A DNA stretch of 26,325 nt from Candidatus Cloacimonadota bacterium (GTDB lineage Bacteria > Cloacimonadota > Cloacimonadia > Cloacimonadales > Cloacimonadaceae). The translations under genes were made by a program, and so were the position numbers. Below the pieces are notes generated by a model. It did no database searches. It saw only the letters and a list, made by a program, of their open reading frames with translations, and had not been told where the DNA came from. Of this stretch, positions 22,372 to 26,325 are shown piece after piece (the stretch's first letter is position 1; each line of letters begins with the position of its first letter). The stretch covers positions 1-26,325 of the forward strand of contig JAEWNJ010000029.1 of the NCBI GenBank assembly GCA_023392795.1. Direction: 5' to 3'.

Positions 22372-24045
22372 TCAAGCGGGATTTTTGGCGGGCGCGCTGT
22401 AGATGCTCACTCTATTTCTGCCGGATTTCTTGGCTTCATACATGGCAGCATCGGCGTGCCCGATGTATAGATCCATCTCCAGATCGCTCTTTCCTGGGCT
22501 AAAGTACTCGCAGGAAAGGCCTATGCTGACCGTGATGCGAATGACCGAGTTCTCATGCCTGAAGGTGGTAGTGGCAATGCGTTCCCTCAGCCTTTCCAGG
22601 ATCTTCTGCGCGTCTTCCAACTCGGAATCAAAGAGTACGATCAAAAACTCCTCGCCGCCGTAGCGGATGATCACGTCGCTCTTACGAAATTCCTTTTGCA
22701 TAAATTCTGCCAGCTTGATCAGCACGTAATCTCCGGCGGCATGGCCATGCAGGTCATTCACCTGCTTAAAGAAATCGATGTCGAGCATTGCGTAGCAGAC
22801 AGAGGTGTTGTGACGTGCGGCAAAGGCTGCGAGTTGATGCAGGTTGTTTTCCTGATAACGCCTGTTTCTCAGCCCGGTCAGTGAATCTGTGAGGCTCAGC
22901 TCGCCCATCTGACGGTAAAGATCTTCGATCTGGTCAAAGCTGGCCTCGAGATTTTCCACATAGCAGTTGTTACGCATGCTGGTGTAGTGCGAGAGATGCA
23001 GCAGCTTCCTTTCCAGATAGGCAACGCTGATCTTGAACGTGCAGGAATTGCTGTGGGTGCGGATGTATTTGGATATCCCTACCAGGCGCTCCCAACACTT
23101 GTGCAGATAATAGTTTGAAGCCTTGAAATTGGTGATGGATTCTCTAAACTTTTTGCGGTCTGAGCTCTGGTAATTACCGGCAAAGAAATGCAAAGCCCTC
23201 AGCTGGATGGAATTCAGCAATCCCGGAGGGTACTGGATAAGATGCTCATACAGTTCCATTTTCGCTTCTGGATCCACCAGCCTGGCGTCCAGATCGAAAA
23301 GCTCGTAAGCTACGGCCGCGGAGTTTAAGCTCTGCTCGGCACTGATATGATCATAGAGATTGAACAACACATTCCTATAGAGGGGAGAATGCTTCACCCA
23401 ATGCAGCGAACTGAGCCACATAAACATCAGGAATATGGCACTTTCCGGTCCCTGATCATGATAGACGTTGAAGATAAGGTTCAATACCAGATCCAGACGG
23501 TCCGCTGTCTTTTCACTGCTGTCCAGATATCGGAATCTGCTGATCTGGAACATTGTATAGATGTGTCCGTGACTGGGATTGATCTGCTCCGCAAGCTCCG
23601 CTTCCAGCTTTTCATAGCCTTCATCGTACTCCAGTTCACGGAAGAGAAAAAGCATCTGCACGCGGTCGAAAAGCTTTACCACGGCGGGATTCTTGCGAAA
23701 GTGGCGGGAGAGTATTTCCAGGGTCTGGGTGTAAAAAGGCGATGTTTCCAGCACGGGCAGATGATTCAGCACCTTGAGAAAGTAATACAGATCGCTTTCC
23801 TGCTGCCTGCAGATGTCGCAAAGATGCATAAAGGCTGTGTCGAAATAGACGGCAATGGCATGGAGATACAGCTCCTTGCCATCATCCCTGGCCTGCTCCT
23901 TCGCGATCATGGCATTCATCATCTTGATGTATTCCGGCAGTTCCAGGGCCTCGATGCTAAACAGCCTCAAAGCGAGGTCTTTGATCTGCTTGACAGTGCT
24001 ATGGTCGAGAGGGCATACAGATGCCAAATCATACCTGTCTGGCAT
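22372..24045 (-). CDS. Diguanylate cyclase with large helical N-terminal region, 557 aa
   Basis: Residues 1-390 are helical and TPR/solenoid-like in character (repeated LxxLxxHxxR patterns such as FYTQTLEILSRHF, MELYEHLIQY) with no recognised sensor domain and no membrane segment. A coiled linker (NLEASFDQIEDLYRQMGELS) leads to a complete GGDEF domain: DSLTGLRNRRYQ, MLDIDFFKQVNDLHGHAAGD and GGEEF at 463-467. RKSD five residues before GGEEF is an I-site, so c-di-GMP feedback inhibition is expected. ATG 24045 overlaps the previous stop by one base (TGATG), with GGGAG 7 nt upstream. Last gene of a four-gene overlapping chain. What the helical part senses is unknown. Confidence 0.9.
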   Translation of the reverse strand: MPDRYDLASVCPLDHSTVKQIKDLALRLFSIEALELPEYIKMMNAMIAKEQARDDGKELYLHAIAVYFDTAFMHLCDICRQQESDLYYFLKVLNHLPVLETSPFYTQTLEILSRHFRKNPAVVKLFDRVQMLFLFRELEYDEGYEKLEAELAEQINPSHGHIYTMFQISRFRYLDSSEKTADRLDLVLNLIFNVYHDQGPESAIFLMFMWLSSLHWVKHSPLYRNVLFNLYDHISAEQSLNSAAVAYELFDLDARLVDPEAKMELYEHLIQYPPGLLNSIQLRALHFFAGNYQSSDRKKFRESITNFKASNYYLHKCWERLVGISKYIRTHSNSCTFKISVAYLERKLLHLSHYTSMRNNCYVENLEASFDQIEDLYRQMGELSLTDSLTGLRNRRYQENNLHQLAAFAARHNTSVCYAMLDIDFFKQVNDLHGHAAGDYVLIKLAEFMQKEFRKSDVIIRYGGEEFLIVLFDSELEDAQKILERLRERIATTTFRHENSVIRITVSIGLSCEYFSPGKSDLEMDLYIGHADAAMYEAKKSGRNRVSIYSAPAKNPA

Positions 24046-24356
24046 CAATCATCTCCCTTGGCCGGAACGAAACGAAACACCTTTTCGTCTGGCTTGGTAA
24101 GGCCGAATTGCTCCCTTGCTGCCTTTTCTGCGGCTTCGGGATCCGTCTTCAGACGGGCGTTTTCTTTTGCCAGACTGTCATTTACCGCTTTCAGCGTCTC
24201 GGTCTCCTGCTCCAGCTTATCCACTTTGCGGCTTAGCTTCATCGTGTTAAAAAAGCTATTCCGCCCAAAGAACAGAATCCACAAGATAAGGATGACGGCT
24301 ATCAGCCAGAAGGCATAGCGCAGCAATCTGGGGGTTTCTTTTGCTCTGCTCTTCAT
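24045..24356 (-). CDS. FtsB/DivIC-like septum-formation initiator protein, 103 aa
   Basis: Small bitopic membrane protein. A basic N-terminus (MKSRAKETPRLLR) precedes one transmembrane helix (about 14-31, YAFWLIAVILILWILFF). A coiled coil follows (about 39-75, KLSRKVDKLEQETETLKAVN and onward) and then a short conserved-looking end (AAREQFGLTKPDEKVFRFV), matching FtsB/DivIC proteins that link early and late divisome parts. Length and layout are normal. It overlaps the DUF362 gene by 4 nt and the diguanylate cyclase by 1 nt. Location in an operon with a ferredoxin-like protein is unusual; in many bacteria ftsB lies beside eno, which is also in this window but 18 kb away. Confidence 0.85.
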   Translation of the reverse strand: MKSRAKETPRLLRYAFWLIAVILILWILFFGRNSFFNTMKLSRKVDKLEQETETLKAVNDSLAKENARLKTDPEAAEKAAREQFGLTKPDEKVFRFVPAKGDD

Positions 24357-25477
24357 CGCGTCACCATTCGCGCAACAAAGGATTTATGGATATCGATGGC
24401 CTTGGAGGGGCACATTTCATGGCAGCACATACACTTGATGCATTTATCCTTGTTTACTTTGGGGAAACCGTTTTCCTGCCAACTGATGGCTTCGACGGGG
24501 CAGGATTTTACGCAGATGCCGCAACGCACACAGCGTTCACTGATCTGGGGGTGGTAATAATACACCTTTCTGAAAGTGTGCGCCATAAAGCGGGGCAGGT
24601 AGCGCAGGCTTTCCTTGCTGATCTTTACCACCTGGATATCCGCTGCGAGGTGGTGATGCTTAAAGCTATGCGGTACTATTATTTGAGACGGCAATATCCC
24701 TTCCAGATGCAGGGCATCCCAGAGATAGGGAACATCGTTCACAGAAAAACCCATCATGCGGGCAGCCACAGTATCCAGAGCGGCGATGCTATCGGAGCCC
24801 ATCAGCAGGCCAAAATTGCGGGGTGTGCCACCGGAGGGGCCAGCACCGTCCATCCCGATGATGCCGTCGATGATATTGTAGCTAATCTTGCTTTTGGCAA
24901 TGCCATAGACGGCCAGCAGCAATTCCGCGAAGCTCACGGTATCAGGATATTGGCGGTGATATTCGCTTTTCACCATGCCGGGAACCAGACCGTAGAGGTT
25001 CTTTAGGGCTCCCGTATATGCCATCAAAGAGTGGGTCTTGTATTTGGCCACGTTGATCACAATGCCGCATTTGTACAGGGCTTCGGAGATTTTCACCGAA
25101 ATGCCGTTGTACTTCATCTCCTTCAAGGGATGCGTGGATAGATTGATCAAACGGATGGGGTAGCGATCGGCAAGGTCCTGAATCCCACAGACATCCCATA
25201 CTCTTGGCACGGGCACTGATCCGCCGGGACTATCCCCTACCCACACCTCTTTTTTGCGCGCCAGAAAATACCGGATCAGGGCTTCCAGCACTATTGGATG
25301 GGTAGTTACAGCCCGTTCCAGGGGGAAAGCGCCCAGGAGATTGGGCTTGATCAGCACTCTTTTACTGCGGGCAAACTTGGGATCTTTCAGGTCTTTAAAC
25401 CAAGTGCTGACGGCGTCTTCAATCTGCGGCAGATTGTAGCTTTCTACGGAACGGATCTGAACGACGGGCTGCTTCAT
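24353..25477 (-). CDS. DUF362 domain protein with C-terminal 2[4Fe-4S] ferredoxin domain, 374 aa
   Basis: Residues 1-300 are a DUF362 domain (VLIKPNLLGAF, VWVGDSPGGS, VINVAKYKTHSLMAYTGALKNL, NIIDGIIGMDGAGPSGG, ALDTVAARMMGF). The C-terminus holds two complete cluster motifs: Cys316, 319, 322, 326 (CVRCGICVKSCP) and Cys346, 349, 352, 356 (CIKCMCCHEMCP). The fused form is widespread in anaerobes; its substrate is not known, so only an iron-sulfur redox role can be stated. There is no signal peptide. ATG 25477 overlaps the upstream stop (ATGA), and its own stop overlaps the FtsB-like start, so it is translated as part of one tight operon. Confidence 0.92.
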   Translation of the reverse strand: MKQPVVQIRSVESYNLPQIEDAVSTWFKDLKDPKFARSKRVLIKPNLLGAFPLERAVTTHPIVLEALIRYFLARKKEVWVGDSPGGSVPVPRVWDVCGIQDLADRYPIRLINLSTHPLKEMKYNGISVKISEALYKCGIVINVAKYKTHSLMAYTGALKNLYGLVPGMVKSEYHRQYPDTVSFAELLLAVYGIAKSKISYNIIDGIIGMDGAGPSGGTPRNFGLLMGSDSIAALDTVAARMMGFSVNDVPYLWDALHLEGILPSQIIVPHSFKHHHLAADIQVVKISKESLRYLPRFMAHTFRKVYYYHPQISERCVRCGICVKSCPVEAISWQENGFPKVNKDKCIKCMCCHEMCPSKAIDIHKSFVARMVTR

Positions 25478-26325
25478 TCGTAGTAAAGGAAATCCTTGCG
25501 TTTAAATGAACTTAGGTAAAGGCTGAGGCTCAGATTCACCTGAGTCTGTCTATACTCACCGATGAATGAGTGCATGGCAGAGAGGTTCACGCTGCCATCC
25601 CGGAAGAGATGGGAAAATCCGATGCTGAGGAAATGCTGGGAAGTATCCTTTATGGGCACTTCCTGGCTTACATCATCCCAAAAGATGGATGTATCAGCAA
25701 GGGCAGTGGTGTTTAGCGGAATCTTTACGATGCCGGAAAACACATCCGAGCTGTAGAAATAGCCAAGGCGATAGACGTTATTCGCAAAGCGCCTTTCAGC
25801 TCCCAGATGCAGGGAAAGGTGATCCTCAAACTGGTCGCTGATCTTCGAATCCTGCCTATAGCGGACATCGCCGGCCAGACGGTAAACATCGAAGGCATAG
25901 TGCGCACCGGCAGATACTTCCAGGGGCAGTTCCGTGTCGTAATCAGCATATTTGAGTTTCCACTTCACCGGGGTGGGCAGGGTGGCGCTGAGGCCAATCC
26001 CAAGCTGTTGATCACCAAGAATGACGCCGGGCTGCATCCGGAGGGCGTATTTGTAGTCTCTGATGCGCTCGTAGGATCTCAGAAAGAGCACGTCATCCAG
26101 AAAGTGGAGCTGATTGTGCAGATTCAGGCCCAGGTGCAGCTTCGGCAGAGGGTGATAAGCCAGGGAAGCGCTGACCTGATGCAGATAATAAGTGGGATAC
26201 CGGGTCACCAGATCGTTACCCTGGTTGATCTCGATGGAAAAGTCGTCCAGGATGATTGATTTGGGATTGGAATATGTGATGCCGGCGGCAATCTTGTCGC
26301 TTAGAGAAAAGCCAAGGCCAAACAC
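25474..26325 (-). CDS. Predicted outer-membrane barrel protein, C-terminal 284 residues (5' end outside window)
   Basis: The frame is open to the window edge; the GTG at its first codon is just an internal valine. The visible part is a series of amphipathic strands with aromatic girdle residues (GLGFSLSDKIAAGITYSNP, VSASLAYHPLPKLHLGLNLH, QLGIGLSATLPTPVKWKLKY, LEVSAGAHYAFDVYRLAGD, HFLSIGFSHLF), typical of FadL/PorV/UPF0164-like outer-membrane proteins. It ends ...SFKRKDFLYYE, slightly unlike the usual aromatic C-terminal strand, and overlaps the DUF362 start by 4 nt. The exact family is uncertain because the signal peptide and N-terminal motif are missing. Confidence 0.7.
   Translation of the reverse strand: MFGLGFSLSDKIAAGITYSNPKSIILDDFSIEINQGNDLVTRYPTYYLHQVSASLAYHPLPKLHLGLNLHNQLHFLDDVLFLRSYERIRDYKYALRMQPGVILGDQQLGIGLSATLPTPVKWKLKYADYDTELPLEVSAGAHYAFDVYRLAGDVRYRQDSKISDQFEDHLSLHLGAERRFANNVYRLGYFYSSDVFSGIVKIPLNTTALADTSIFWDDVSQEVPIKDTSQHFLSIGFSHLFRDGSVNLSAMHSFIGEYRQTQVNLSLSLYLSSFKRKDFLYYE

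Noticed and set aside
22342..22375. Perfect TTGACA and TATAAA upstream of the ABC ATPase (- strand)
   Set aside because: Spacing of 22 nt is too long for a standard promoter; the true promoter was not resolved, though one of the two boxes may be used.
23347..24318. 323-aa + strand frame
   Set aside because: Lies antisense to the GGDEF and FtsB-like genes, has no family features or binding site; a shadow of the real genes.

Overview
This 26.3 kb window looks like chromosome from an anaerobic Gram-negative bacterium of the Fibrobacterota-Chlorobiota-Bacteroidota (FCB) supergroup. My best guess is Cloacimonadota or a close relative; this is inference from gene content and style, not a database match. 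Supporting signs are a secreted beta-helix protein with a C-terminal YPNP/GxYFLR sorting-type domain, a Kre9-like Ig domain carrying the PNGGExW motif, several outer-membrane barrel proteins, anaerobe genes (formate-THF ligase, 2[4Fe-4S] ferredoxin, FprA-type flavodiiron protein, molybdenum hydroxylase), and tightly overlapping operons. No rRNA, tRNA, CRISPR array or phage gene was seen.

Layout. Positions 1-6.4 kb (+ strand) hold the C-terminal three quarters of formate-THF ligase, a spacer with a 113-nt imperfect palindrome, a small ferredoxin with its own terminator, the beta-helix surface protein, a C_GCAxxG_C_C redox protein and enolase, ended by a bidirectional terminator. From 6.4 to 11.6 kb (- strand) lie a PAS-GGDEF diguanylate cyclase, a ferritin translationally coupled to the flavodiiron protein FprA (oxygen/NO detoxification with iron storage), and a coupled pair of exported proteins (Kre9/FN3-type and SUMF1-type). 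Positions 11.9-13.3 kb (+) hold a compact three-gene operon: TfoX N-terminal-domain protein, alkyltransferase-like DNA-lesion binder, and nucleotidyltransferase.

Positions 13.3-14.9 kb form the most unusual region: a REP-associated tyrosine transposase (RAYT) gene flanked on both sides by about six complete or partial copies of a palindromic repeat unit of roughly 100 bp. Each full unit has two head-to-head hairpins, and the two hairpin types differ by a compensatory base-pair swap. This is a REPtron/BIME-like arrangement. Directly after it come xdhA-xdhB (14.95-18.7 kb), a two-subunit molybdenum hydroxylase of xanthine dehydrogenase type, then a 108-bp MITE-like element with long terminal inverted repeats.

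Positions 19.0-26.3 kb (- strand) hold two operons. One has a sugar-type ABC ATPase followed by two predicted outer-membrane proteins. The other is a chain of four overlapping genes: outer-membrane barrel (partial), DUF362-ferredoxin protein, FtsB/DivIC-like protein and a second diguanylate cyclase. Many start codons were moved inward from the longest reading frame because a Shine-Dalgarno sequence and family length support the internal start.
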